This document shows positions 8,907 to 16,799 of a DNA stretch of 64,000 bases, one piece after another (positions within the stretch are counted from its first letter, which is position 1; each line of letters starts with the position of its first letter). The translations under genes and the position numbers were made by a program. Source of the stretch: an uncultured Acidobacteriia bacterium (GTDB lineage Bacteria > Acidobacteriota > Terriglobia > Bryobacterales > Bryobacteraceae); the NCBI GenBank assembly GCA_903929755.1, contig CAIYVZ010000052.1, positions 1 through 64,000 of the forward strand, in the 5' to 3' direction. Below the pieces are notes generated by a model. The model was not told the origin of the DNA. It made no database searches and saw only the letters and a program-made list of their open reading frames with translations.

Positions 8907-10652
8907 ATGACTATGCTCCGAACTTTTACGCTTGGCCTCTTGCTTGTGTGGCTCTGCTCCGCGCAGGAGGGCTCGCGCGTCTTCCTGTCGCGCTGCATCC
9001 AGTGCCATGACCCGAACAGTAATTCGCATGCTTCGCTGCCTGAGGCTCTGGCTGCCATGCCCTGGGAAAACGTTTTGAAAGCCCTCGAAACCGGCAGCAT
9101 GAAGGCCATGGGTGCGCCGCTTTCGCTCGCCGAGCGCGTCAGCGTCGCGCGCTATCTTGGCAAGGCCGGACCCGTCGAAATGCCCCAAATGACTGGCGCC
9201 TGCGCTGCTGGTTCCAAACCTGTGCCGGGCGCGGCGTGGAGTGGCTGGAGTCCGGAACTGACTAACACCCGCTTCCAGAGTGCGAAAGCTGCCGGGATGA
9301 CAGCTGCGCAGGTTCCCACCCTGCAGGTTGCCTGGACCTTCGGCTTCCCCAACACCACCACTGCTTACAGCCAGCCAACCATCTCGGGTGGACGCATCTT
9401 TACCGGCAGCAACGATGGCACTGTCTACGCGCTGGATGCACGGTCGGGTTGCCTGTACTGGCGCTATCAGGCCAAGGCGATGGTCCGCAGTGTTGTCCTT
9501 GCCGGACCGAATGACCAGCTCTGGTTTGGAGACCTGGAATCGAACTTCTACGCGCTCAATGCGTCCACCGGCAAGGTCCTGTGGCAGAAGAAGCTGGACA
9601 GCCAGGCTTTTACCCGGATCACCGGGGCTCCCGTGTATCACCAGGGCCGGCTCTACGTTCCCATCACTTCCCAGGAAGAGAACGCCGGGGCCATCCCCTC
9701 GTATTCCTGCTGTACGTTTCGGGGCAATGTTGTCGCGCTGCAGGCAAAGGACGGCAAAGAAATCTGGAGGATCTTCACCACGCCCGAACCGAAGCCCACG
9801 GGCAAGAGCAAAGCCGGAGTGCAGTTCTACGGCCCGTCCGGCGCCACCATCTGGTCCGCGCCCACTCTCGACTTGAAACGCAAACTCCTGTACGTCGCAA
9901 CCGGGAACGGCTATTCGGGCCCCGAACTGGGCACGGAAGATGCTGTTATCGCGATGGATATGGATACCGGAGCTATTCGTTGGGTTCATCAGATTGCGCC
10001 CGATATGTTCAACTGGGGCTGTGCCGGCAAGCAGCCGAATGACACGAATTGTCCAGAAAACCCAGGAATCGACATCGACCCGGGTGGTTCGCCCGTGCTG
10101 CTTGACCTTCCGAATGGACGTCAGGCGCTGGTGCAGGGCAGGAAGTCTGCGGTGGTTCACGGTCTTGACCCTGATAATCAGGGCAAACAGCTCTGGGAAA
10201 CCACCTTCGGTAAGGGCGGGGCAGGCGGCGGTATCCAGTGGGGCGTTGCTTCTGGCGATGGGTTCGTTTTTGCGGGTCTGGGTGAACCGGCGGGCGGAAT
10301 GTACGCTTTCGATCCCGCCAGCGGGAAGATTGCGTGGAACACGCCTTCGCCCGTGCCCTCCTGTGCCGGCGTGCGCGGCTGTTCTCAGGCTCTGAAGTCA
10401 CCACCGGCCGTGATCCCCGGCGTTGTCTTCGCCCCGGCTATGGACGGGCACATTCGGGCGTACGAGACAAAGACCGGTAAGATTATCTGGGATTTCGATA
10501 CCGTTCAGGATTTCAAGACCGTCAACGGGATCCCCGCGAGGGGCGGTTCGATGGCTTCCACCGGGCCCACTATCGCAGACGGGATGCTCTACGTGAATTC
10601 GGGCTACTCCGGTTTGCCCGGCAACGTGCTGATCGCGTTCAAAGTAAAGTAG
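8907..10652 (+). CDS. Exported quinoprotein with fused cytochrome c domain (polyvinyl alcohol dehydrogenase-like)
   Basis: A 581-residue protein. Residues 1-19 form a signal peptide; CIQCH at 30-34 is a c-type heme site in a short N-terminal cytochrome domain; from about 90 onward there are repeated PQQ-propeller blades (for example DGTVYALDARSG, ESNFYALNASTG, YETKTGKIIWDF). This cytochrome-then-propeller order is that of polyvinyl alcohol dehydrogenases and related periplasmic PQQ enzymes, which oxidise alcohols and pass electrons to heme. Two cysteines in YSCCTFRG and CAGVRGC are conserved-looking. The ATG at 8913 is an alternative start. Downstream genes encode small cytochromes c that could accept the electrons. 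The real substrate is not evident. Confidence 0.82.
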   Translation: MTMLRTFTLGLLLVWLCSAQEGSRVFLSRCIQCHDPNSNSHASLPEALAAMPWENVLKALETGSMKAMGAPLSLAERVSVARYLGKAGPVEMPQMTGACAAGSKPVPGAAWSGWSPELTNTRFQSAKAAGMTAAQVPTLQVAWTFGFPNTTTAYSQPTISGGRIFTGSNDGTVYALDARSGCLYWRYQAKAMVRSVVLAGPNDQLWFGDLESNFYALNASTGKVLWQKKLDSQAFTRITGAPVYHQGRLYVPITSQEENAGAIPSYSCCTFRGNVVALQAKDGKEIWRIFTTPEPKPTGKSKAGVQFYGPSGATIWSAPTLDLKRKLLYVATGNGYSGPELGTEDAVIAMDMDTGAIRWVHQIAPDMFNWGCAGKQPNDTNCPENPGIDIDPGGSPVLLDLPNGRQALVQGRKSAVVHGLDPDNQGKQLWETTFGKGGAGGGIQWGVASGDGFVFAGLGEPAGGMYAFDPASGKIAWNTPSPVPSCAGVRGCSQALKSPPAVIPGVVFAPAMDGHIRAYETKTGKIIWDFDTVQDFKTVNGIPARGGSMASTGPTIADGMLYVNSGYSGLPGNVLIAFKVK

Positions 10653-10714
10653 ACGTTGCGTCAATATCTTTGGCCTTCAAAATGCTTACTCCCTCCCGAA
10701 AGGAGTGAGTGATT

Positions 10715-11137
10715 ATGCGCTTACTCGTTACGGTTGCCGCCAGTCTCGCACTTGCCACAGCAGGTCTGGCCCAAGACAAGAAAACAGAGATCAAGAAGGT
10801 TCCGGCCCAGTACTCCAATCCGGCCTCAGGCCCTGAGATGTTTAAGCAGTACTGCGCGGCGTGTCACGGCGTGGATGGGAAGGGAACTGGTCCCGCCGCC
10901 GCTGCCCTGAAGAAAACCCCAGCGGACCTGACGCTGCTGAGCGCGAAGAACAACGGTAAGTTCCCGGCCCTGAAGGTTATCAACACCATTCAGGGCGCGG
11001 ATATCGCGGCTTCGCACGGTTCACGGGACATGCCGATCTGGGGCGATATCTTCCGCAGTTTCGGGGGCGGCCAGATGATTACTGAGATGAGGGTGAAAAA
11101 CCTCAGTTCTCACATTGAAAGTATTCAACAGAAGTAG
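10715..11137 (+). CDS. Small periplasmic cytochrome c (copy 1)
   Basis: A 140-residue monoheme cytochrome c. The signal peptide ends near GLAQ (about residue 20); CAACH is at residues 47-51 and a likely axial methionine lies in SRDMPIWGDIF. ATG 10715 was chosen over a GTG at 10709 because AAGGAG (10699-10704) is then at a proper distance. It closely resembles the gene at 12489: both are 140 residues and share the YSNP/YTNP..G.EM, CHGVDGKGTGPAA and MP.WGDIFRS segments, as well as a similar leader. It follows the quinoprotein by 62 bases and is a plausible electron acceptor for it. Confidence 0.88.
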   Translation: MRLLVTVAASLALATAGLAQDKKTEIKKVPAQYSNPASGPEMFKQYCAACHGVDGKGTGPAAAALKKTPADLTLLSAKNNGKFPALKVINTIQGADIAASHGSRDMPIWGDIFRSFGGGQMITEMRVKNLSSHIESIQQK

Positions 11138-11183
11138 ACCTCGGCCAGCCTGATGCCTGGGCGCAAAACCGCGCTCAGGTATC

Positions 11184-12443
11184 ATGGGCATGGCTAAACA
11201 TTCCGGCATGAAGCTTATCACTGGTACTGTACTGTTGGGCTTAGCGCTGCTCGTGGTCACGTTGCCTGCGCAGCCTCCTCCTCAGTTCATTCCTCGTCTT
11301 GACGATAGCCGTATTCTCTACTACGGCGCAGGTAACCACGACCTCGTCAGCGAGCTGCAACACCGCCTCGAAGCCGGTACCGCACATCTCGATTACAACG
11401 AAAAATGGGGTTATCTGGAATCGGTTCTCAAAGAGCTGAAGATCCCCCTGTCATCGCAAACGCTCGTCTTCTCGAAAACCAGTCTGCAGCTTAGTCGGAT
11501 CTCTCCGGAGCACCCCCGGGCGCTCTATTTTAGTGACGAAGTCTACGTCGGCATGGTCCGTGGCGGTTTGCTGGAATTTGTGGTTGTCGATCGCGAAAAA
11601 GGCGCCGTCTTCTATGTTATGGAGCAGAAGAAGACTCCTTCTCCGAAGATTATCCGCAAGAACGAGGAGTGCCTTTCCTGCCACTTCACCGTGAACACGA
11701 TGCGCATCCCCGGCTTCCTGACGCGGTCTGTCTATCCCTCGGGCACCGGCGAGCCGATTATGGAAGCAGGTGCGTACCTCACTGACCACCGAAGTCCTCT
11801 CAGTCAACGCTGGGGCGGTTGGTACGTCACGGGCACCCACGGCGCGGCGCGGCACCTCGGAAACAGCATTGCCAGCGGACGAAAAATCGACTCCGAGCGT
11901 GGCGCCAATATTACAGACCTGAAGAAATTCATCAACCCGGCGCAGTATCCAGTCCCCTCCAGCGATATCGTGGCGCTCATGGTCCTGAACCATCAGGTCC
12001 AGATGCACAATCTAATCACAAGATTGAGTTACGAAGCGAGACTGGGCCGTCCGGAGTTTCCTGCGACCGTGGAAGCCACCGTTCGTTACCTGCTGTTCGC
12101 CGACGAGGCCAGATTGAGCGAACGCACAGCGGGCACATCGCCATTTCGCGCAGAATTCGAAAAAATGGGTCCCACGGATTCCCAGGGAAGATCCCTTCGG
12201 CAATTTGATTTGGAGAGCAGACTGTTCCGTTATCCTTGTAGCTTTCTAATTTATTCAGAGGCCGTGGATGCGTTGCCCCCTGAGGCCAAAGACCCTTTGT
12301 TTATGCGCCTCTGGGAAGTGTTGAGTGGTAAAGATCAATCGCCCGCATACAAGTCGCTGACTCCGCAGGATCGCCGGGCGATTCTGGAGATCCTCATCGC
12401 CACCAAACCCTCTTTGCCCCCGTACTTTCGGCAGGCCCTTTGA
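11184..12443 (+). CDS. Exported monoheme c-type protein of unknown function (CLSCH)
   Basis: A 419-residue protein with an N-terminal signal/anchor segment (about residues 9-30; the ATG at 11208 is an alternative start giving a more usual signal peptide). A single c-heme motif CLSCH lies at residues 163-167, preceded by NEE and followed by PGFLTRSVYPSGTG. The remainder (residues 35-160 and 190-419) matches no family I recognise. It contains HRSPLSQRWGGWYV and a helical C-terminal half with VMLNHQVQMHN. It sits between two paralogous cytochromes c, which suggests a periplasmic redox partner or sensor. The heme site is seen directly; everything about its role is inference. Confidence 0.7.
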   Translation: MGMAKHSGMKLITGTVLLGLALLVVTLPAQPPPQFIPRLDDSRILYYGAGNHDLVSELQHRLEAGTAHLDYNEKWGYLESVLKELKIPLSSQTLVFSKTSLQLSRISPEHPRALYFSDEVYVGMVRGGLLEFVVVDREKGAVFYVMEQKKTPSPKIIRKNEECLSCHFTVNTMRIPGFLTRSVYPSGTGEPIMEAGAYLTDHRSPLSQRWGGWYVTGTHGAARHLGNSIASGRKIDSERGANITDLKKFINPAQYPVPSSDIVALMVLNHQVQMHNLITRLSYEARLGRPEFPATVEATVRYLLFADEARLSERTAGTSPFRAEFEKMGPTDSQGRSLRQFDLESRLFRYPCSFLIYSEAVDALPPEAKDPLFMRLWEVLSGKDQSPAYKSLTPQDRRAILEILIATKPSLPPYFRQAL

Positions 12444-12488
12444 TTTGGCGTGAGACGTGCACATTGTTACTCCGAAAGGAGCAGGATA

Positions 12489-12911
12489 ATGCGCATACTC
12501 ATCGCGGGAGTGGCTCTTCTGGCTCTCTCAACAGCAGGCTTCAGCCAGGAAGCAAAAACACAAATCAAGAAGAAGACCATTGAATATACGAACCCCTCAT
12601 CGGGATCGGAAATGTACGGGGCTTATTGCGCCGTGTGCCATGGTGTTGACGGGAAAGGGACCGGACCAGCGGCGTCGGCGCTGAAGAAGACGCCCAGTAA
12701 CCTGACTTTGCTTACGAAGAAGAACAACGGTAAATTCCCCATTCTCGCCATTCAGGCTATGATCCAGGGCGACAACTCGCCTTCCGCCCACGGTTCCCGT
12801 GATATGCCCATGTGGGGTGATATCTTCCGCTCCGTAAGTAGCAGCCCTGCCGTGGTCGAGTTGCGAGTTCGGAATCTGCGGGAGTACATTCAGAGCCTTC
12901 AGGAAAAATGA
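12489..12911 (+). CDS. Small periplasmic cytochrome c (copy 2)
   Basis: A 140-residue monoheme cytochrome c paralogous to the gene at 10715. The signal peptide ends near GFSQ; CAVCH is at residues 47-51 and the likely axial methionine in SRDMPMWGDIF. ATG 12489 follows a strong AAAGGAG (about 12475-12481). An upstream in-frame ATG at 12450 would add a charged tail in front of the signal peptide and is rejected. Equal length and matching flanking leader sequence argue for tandem duplication on either side of the CLSCH protein gene, with divergence afterwards. Confidence 0.88.
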   Translation: MRILIAGVALLALSTAGFSQEAKTQIKKKTIEYTNPSSGSEMYGAYCAVCHGVDGKGTGPAASALKKTPSNLTLLTKKNNGKFPILAIQAMIQGDNSPSAHGSRDMPMWGDIFRSVSSSPAVVELRVRNLREYIQSLQEK

Positions 12912-13001
12912 GTTCTTCCTGAACGTCTCCCTGTAACGATTGCGCTCGGTGGCATTCTCCCCGCCGGGCGCAGTCGTGTTTGCCCTCTGGTCTCCAACCT
13001 T

Positions 13002-13046
13002 CCTTGCAACTTCACCCCTTGCAACTTCACCCCTTGCAACTTCAGG
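13002..13046. repeat. Three tandem copies of a 15-base unit at the trmD 3' end
   Basis: The unit CCTTGCAACTTCACC occurs at 13002-13016 and 13017-13031, with a third copy at 13032-13046 that differs only in its last two bases. The third copy covers the trmD stop codon (13042-13044). It lies between convergent genes (cytochrome c on plus, trmD on minus), so expansion would be tolerated. It is not an inverted repeat and is not an obvious terminator. Confidence 0.85.
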
Positions 13047-13716
13047 CGAGGTCTGGTCTCAGGCGGCGAGTTTTCTCCAGCGCAGCTTGTCGCCGCCACT
13101 TTCGAATCTCCGCATGATTACCGCCCAGCAGGACGTCCGGCACCTTCCAGCCGCGAAACTCAGCGGGCCGTGTCCATTGCGGGCAGTCAAGAATCCCGTC
13201 CTCAAACGACTCATTTAAGGCTGAATCCGAGTTCCCCAGCACACCGGGCAGCAGTCGCGCCACGGAGTCGATCACCACAGCGGCAGCCAATTCCCCCCCG
13301 CTCAGGACATAGTCTCCGATAGAGATCTCGTCGTCAGCCAGGTGTTCGGCCACGCGCTCATCCACGCCCTCGTAACGGCCGCAGACGAACAGCAATTCAT
13401 CGTACTCCAGATATTCGCGGGCAACCTGTTGGGTAAATTTCCTGCCTTGGGCTGAAAGCAGAATGACCTTCTGTTTTGGCGTCCGTTCCGGCCAAATCGC
13501 TTCAACCGCCTCGAAAAGCGGCTGGGGCTTTAGCAGCATGCCCTCGCCTCCACCAAACGGGCGGTCATCCACCGTTCGGTGCAGATCGTGAGTCCACTTG
13601 CGCAGGTCGTGAACGATCAACTCCAGGGCCCCGAACTGAGCCCCTCGGGCCACTACCCCATGCTTAAACGGACCTTCAAAAAACTCAGGGAAGATAGTCA
13701 GCAGATGGAACTTCAC
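13042..13716 (-). CDS. trmD: tRNA (guanine-N1)-methyltransferase TrmD
   Basis: A 224-residue SPOUT methyltransferase making m1G37 in tRNAs, which prevents +1 frameshifting. The start [13 protein letters not shown], the knot segment CGRYEGVDERV, and GDYVLSGGELAA with the following PGVLGN are diagnostic. Length is slightly short at the C-terminus compared with typical 230-250 residue enzymes. It overlaps the rimM stop by 4 bases (ATGA type) and ends a conserved ffh-rpsP-khpA-rimM-trmD order. rplS, which usually follows trmD, is absent; the next genes are convergent cytochromes. Confidence 0.97.
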   Translation of the reverse strand: MKFHLLTIFPEFFEGPFKHGVVARGAQFGALELIVHDLRKWTHDLHRTVDDRPFGGGEGMLLKPQPLFEAVEAIWPERTPKQKVILLSAQGRKFTQQVAREYLEYDELLFVCGRYEGVDERVAEHLADDEISIGDYVLSGGELAAAVVIDSVARLLPGVLGNSDSALNESFEDGILDCPQWTRPAEFRGWKVPDVLLGGNHAEIRKWRRQAALEKTRRLRPDLA

Positions 13717-14264
13717 AGCTTGTTGACGTCCTCCAGACCCTCCGGCAGGGTAACCAGAATCAGTTTCTGCTCCGGATGAATTCCGACGCAGATTTCCTTT
13801 ACGAACGGGACGAGAAGGTCGCCTGCATTCACCTGCAGCAGAGCCGGCCCCCCATAATCCAGAAAATCAGTCACCGTGCCAATCACTCGCCTGGTGGCCG
13901 CATCCTGGACTTCACACCCGATCATGTCCGAATGGAAATACTCACCCGGTTCCGGGTCCACGCGCTCCGACAACGGGATTCGAACCTCAAGCCCGCGGTA
14001 GTTCTCCGCGTCGGTCATCGAATCGATGCCCTTGAACTTGAAGATCAGAACCCCCTGGTGGTTCCAGGTGCGTTCCACTTCGTGCTCCGCGCCCTTAGCC
14101 GCACCCGCCGCAAACAGATAAACCTTCGTCAGCTTCTCAAACCGGTCAGGGTGGCTGGAAAGACTAATGGCCGTCAACTCGCCGCGAATGCCACGAGGAC
14201 GGCCAAGAACTGCCACTGTAACCCAGTCTGCTGCCGGGTCTTTACGGACTGTGTTGCTACTCAA
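13713..14264 (-). CDS. rimM: 16S rRNA processing protein RimM
   Basis: A 183-residue ribosome maturation factor with the N-terminal RimM barrel ([16 protein letters not shown] near residue 18; [15 protein letters not shown] near 75-90) and the C-terminal PRC-barrel ([20 protein letters not shown]). It binds ribosomal protein S19 and assists 30S head assembly. The start overlaps the end of khpA by 8 bases, and the stop overlaps the trmD start by 4 bases, so translation is probably coupled. Confidence 0.96.
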   Translation of the reverse strand: MSSNTVRKDPAADWVTVAVLGRPRGIRGELTAISLSSHPDRFEKLTKVYLFAAGAAKGAEHEVERTWNHQGVLIFKFKGIDSMTDAENYRGLEVRIPLSERVDPEPGEYFHSDMIGCEVQDAATRRVIGTVTDFLDYGGPALLQVNAGDLLVPFVKEICVGIHPEQKLILVTLPEGLEDVNKL

Positions 14265-14487
14265 GGACTTCCAGAGTGAATCGGCGATTGATCTTCATGC
14301 CCGCAGCGCCCAGAATGGTCCGGATGGAGCGGGCCGTCCGGCCCTGTTTACCAATTACTTTCCCAAGGTCGCCAGAGGCAACCTTCAACTCCAGCACTGT
14401 AGCGTGTTCGCCATCCACACGGTTCACCACAACGTCCTCAGGGACGTCAACCAGCGCCTTCGCAATATCCTCAATCAGTTGTTTCAT
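14257..14487 (-). CDS. khpA: KH-domain RNA-binding protein KhpA
   Basis: A 76-residue single type II KH domain with the GxxG loop GKQG at residues 46-49 ([11 protein letters not shown]). It matches YlqC/KhpA in length and position between rpsP and rimM. The family binds RNA, often together with KhpB, and affects cell division and sRNA-dependent control. A hairpin lies between it and rpsP and may tune its expression. Confidence 0.95.
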   Translation of the reverse strand: MKQLIEDIAKALVDVPEDVVVNRVDGEHATVLELKVASGDLGKVIGKQGRTARSIRTILGAAGMKINRRFTLEVLE

Positions 14488-14529
14488 GGACTTCTCTCCC
14501 TGCTCGGGCGCGTAAAACCTGTTCGTGGT

Positions 14530-14574
14530 GTGAAAGAAGAGGCGCCGCGGGTATTCTTACCAGCGAGGCGCCTC
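14530..14574 (-). terminator. Hairpin between rpsP and khpA (possible attenuator)
   Basis: GAGGCGCC at 14539-14546 pairs with GGCGCCTC at 14567-14574, an 8-base GC stem with a 20-base loop. On the minus strand it is followed by a pyrimidine-rich TCTTCTTTC. The U-tract is interrupted, so partial read-through into khpA-rimM-trmD is likely; an mRNA-processing or stability element is an equal possibility. Confidence 0.5.
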
Positions 14575-14577
14575 GGC

Positions 14578-14823
14578 TTACGCAGCGACGGCCGGGTTGT
14601 TCTTCAGCAGACGTGCCACTGTGTCGGACGGTTGTGCACCGTTCTTCGTCCAGTGAGCAATACGGTCGTGCTGCAGCTTCACGGTAGCCGGTTCGGTCAG
14701 CGGGTTGTATGTACCCACCACTTCAATCGCCTTGCTGTCGCGAGCGCGTTCCTTGTCAATTACCACTACACGGTAGAAAGGTTTCTTCTTGGCGCCGAAA
14801 CGCGCCAGCCTGATCATTAGCAT
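14578..14823 (-). CDS. rpsP: 30S ribosomal protein S16
   Basis: An 81-residue S16. [21 protein letters not shown] is the family's standard N-terminus (ATG at 14817, giving MIRLARFG, is an alternative start), followed by [16 protein letters not shown] and a C-terminal DTVARLLK. It binds 16S rRNA in the 5' domain of the small subunit. It sits 45 bases after ffh on the minus strand in the conserved order. Confidence 0.97.
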   Translation of the reverse strand: MLMIRLARFGAKKKPFYRVVVIDKERARDSKAIEVVGTYNPLTEPATVKLQHDRIAHWTKNGAQPSDTVARLLKNNPAVAA

Positions 14824-14868
14824 CGAATTCTATTTTCCTCTAAATCTGGTTGAAACAAAAGCTCTCTT

Positions 14869-16233
14869 TTAAAACCCCGGCAATCCCAGTTTACCCAGAC
14901 CGCCGAGTTTCCCCATCCGCTTGCCCAGCATACCCATGCTGCCGGAGAGGGTTTTCATCATCTTGCGAGCCTGCGTGTACTGCCGCAGCAGGTCGTTGAC
15001 ATCTTCCACTTTGGTGCCACTGCCGCGCGCGATACGGCGGCGGCGGGTCCCGTTGATAATCATGTGATTCGCCCGTTCTTTGGGCGTCATCGAATCGATG
15101 ATACACACAATCTTCGTGAGTTCTTTCTCATCGGGCTGCATGTTCTGCAGGTCCTTCATCATGCCCACCTTCGGCATCATCTTGAGAATTGAATCCAGCG
15201 AGCCCAGCTTGCGCAGGCTCTTCAGCTGGTCGCGGAAGTCTTCGAGCGTAAACTCATTCTCGATCAGCTTCCGCTGCATTTCTTCCTGCTGCTTCGAATC
15301 GAAGGCTTCCTGCGCCTTTTCCACGAAACTCAGGATGTCGCCCATGCCCAGGATGCGGGAAACCGCGCGATCCGGGTGGAACGGTTCAAAAGCGTCGGCC
15401 TTTTCACCCAGGCCTACAAATTTCAGGGGCTGGCCGGTGACGTGCCGGATGGAGAGAGCCGCGCCACCGCGCGCATCGCCGTCCATCTTGGTAAGAATAA
15501 CGCCGGTAATCCCCAGGCGCTGGTGAAACTCACCGGCAGACTTCACGGCGTCCTGCCCGGTCATGGCGTCGGCCACAAACAGAATTTCAACAGGATTCAG
15601 CAGATCTTTCAGCTGCTGCAGCTCCGCCATCAGGTCTTCGTCAATGTGCAGACGGCCCGCAGTATCCACCAGCAGGACATCGCGGCCGGAATTTACTGCG
15701 TCCCTGCGGGCGGATCGCGCCAAATCGAGCGGGAGGGTTTCACCTTCCGCGCCGGCGTAAATCGGAATCTTGTTATCTTTGGCCAGAATCGCCAGCTGGT
15801 GTCGGGCGGCTGGACGGTAAACGTCCACCGAAACCACTTGCGGACGGTGTCCGTTCTTCGCCAACCAGCGTGCCAGCTTCGCCGTGGACGTCGTCTTACC
15901 GGAACCCTGCAAACCCACAATCATGAAGACGCTGGGCGGATCGTTGGCAAACCGAAGCTTCGCCTCATGGCTGCCGAGGACCCGAATCAGTTCCTCATTG
16001 ATGATGCCGATAATCTGCTGATACGGGGAGAGCGAGGAGAGGACTTCCTGGCCCATCGCACGAGCCTTCACGGCTTCCAGCAATTGCTTAACGACTTTGA
16101 AATGAACGTCGGCTTCAAGGAGAGCCACGCGGACTTCCCGGAGCGCGACCTCCATATTCTCGGCGGTCAGGCGTCCTTCACCGCGCAGGTTCTTGAAGAC
16201 ACGCTGCAGTTTATCGGACAGATTGTCGAACAT
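14869..16233 (-). CDS. ffh: Signal recognition particle protein Ffh
   Basis: A 454-residue SRP54 GTPase. The N domain is residues 1-85; the P-loop GLQGSGKT is at 107-114; DTAGRL and TKMDGDARGGAA mark the G domain; the methionine-rich M domain with GSGTKVEDVNDLLRQY binds SRP RNA. It targets ribosome-nascent-chain complexes to FtsY at the membrane. It is the first gene of the housekeeping run. A TATACT hexamer on the minus strand (16283-16288) could be its -10 element, though no good -35 is visible. Confidence 0.97.
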   Translation of the reverse strand: MFDNLSDKLQRVFKNLRGEGRLTAENMEVALREVRVALLEADVHFKVVKQLLEAVKARAMGQEVLSSLSPYQQIIGIINEELIRVLGSHEAKLRFANDPPSVFMIVGLQGSGKTTSTAKLARWLAKNGHRPQVVSVDVYRPAARHQLAILAKDNKIPIYAGAEGETLPLDLARSARRDAVNSGRDVLLVDTAGRLHIDEDLMAELQQLKDLLNPVEILFVADAMTGQDAVKSAGEFHQRLGITGVILTKMDGDARGGAALSIRHVTGQPLKFVGLGEKADAFEPFHPDRAVSRILGMGDILSFVEKAQEAFDSKQQEEMQRKLIENEFTLEDFRDQLKSLRKLGSLDSILKMMPKVGMMKDLQNMQPDEKELTKIVCIIDSMTPKERANHMIINGTRRRRIARGSGTKVEDVNDLLRQYTQARKMMKTLSGSMGMLGKRMGKLGGLGKLGLPGF

Positions 16234-16545
16234 TGTGTTTAAGTGAAGGCGCTACTGCACCTTTATAAGGACGTCTCTAGCCAGTATAGCGCGTGGGCGT
16301 TTTTCAGCCCCCGTAGCCTCCGCGTTCGGGTGCACACCAGCAGAATACAAGCGCGGCTAAAGGCCTGTATTTTGGGCTTGATCTTACAGCTTATATAGCC
16401 GCAAGATAAGGCGTGACGACTTCCCTTCCTCCCAAGGTCCCGCGGCAGGGCCGTCAACTGGCAACCGAGTTAGTCGATGTGAGACCCACGCGCCGTGGCT
16501 CACTGTCGGAACGCGCCACCAAGTGCGTTAAACCCGGTTGCGCTT
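16234..16545. other. Non-coding region upstream of ffh
   Basis: No convincing gene. Nearest ffh are the minus-strand TATACT hexamer (16283-16288) and AT-richer DNA around 16370-16400, so the ffh promoter is probably here. From about 16440 to 16545 the sequence has several short GC-rich inverted segments (for example around 16470-16500) without a recognised RNA family. It grades into the possible intron remnant that follows. Confidence 0.4.
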
Positions 16546-16799
16546 GTGCGAAGGATCTAAAGGCCCACCGCGGTCGTTAGCTACCTACAGCAGGGGTGTC
16601 GATAGCCAGTAGCCTTCCGAACCGAGTGGCGCAACCGTTCGCCTCGACTTGGCGGATCCCTGAAAGAATCGCCTGCAGCAATTGTGATTTCCGCAGGTCA
16701 TCGGACCGCTGATCGGCATGCCGAACCATCTCGAAACAGCCGGAGCTGAGCTTCGTGCCTGATCAGGAAGATTGGGGCGAGCCCTCGGCCAACCTGCCG
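16546..16799 (+). mobile_element. Possible group II intron 5' remnant (structured RNA, no reverse transcriptase)
   Basis: The plus strand has GTGCG at 16546-16550, the consensus 5' end of bacterial group II introns, followed by AAAGGCCC and a segment with GTTAGCTACC and GTGTCGATAGCC that resembles domain I of such introns. No reverse-transcriptase/maturase reading frame and no domain V are visible before the M28 gene ends at 16800, so any intron would be a dead 5' fragment. The assignment rests on remembered consensus, not alignment, and a different structured RNA is possible. Confidence 0.3.

Noticed and set aside
8796-10160. 454-residue minus-strand open frame
   Set aside because: Antisense to the quinoprotein with clear PQQ blades; no signal or domain of its own.
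13970-13995. GGATTCGAACC-like string suggesting a tRNA T-arm
   Set aside because: It lies inside rimM coding sequence and no acceptor or anticodon arms can be folded around it; no tRNA was found anywhere in the window.
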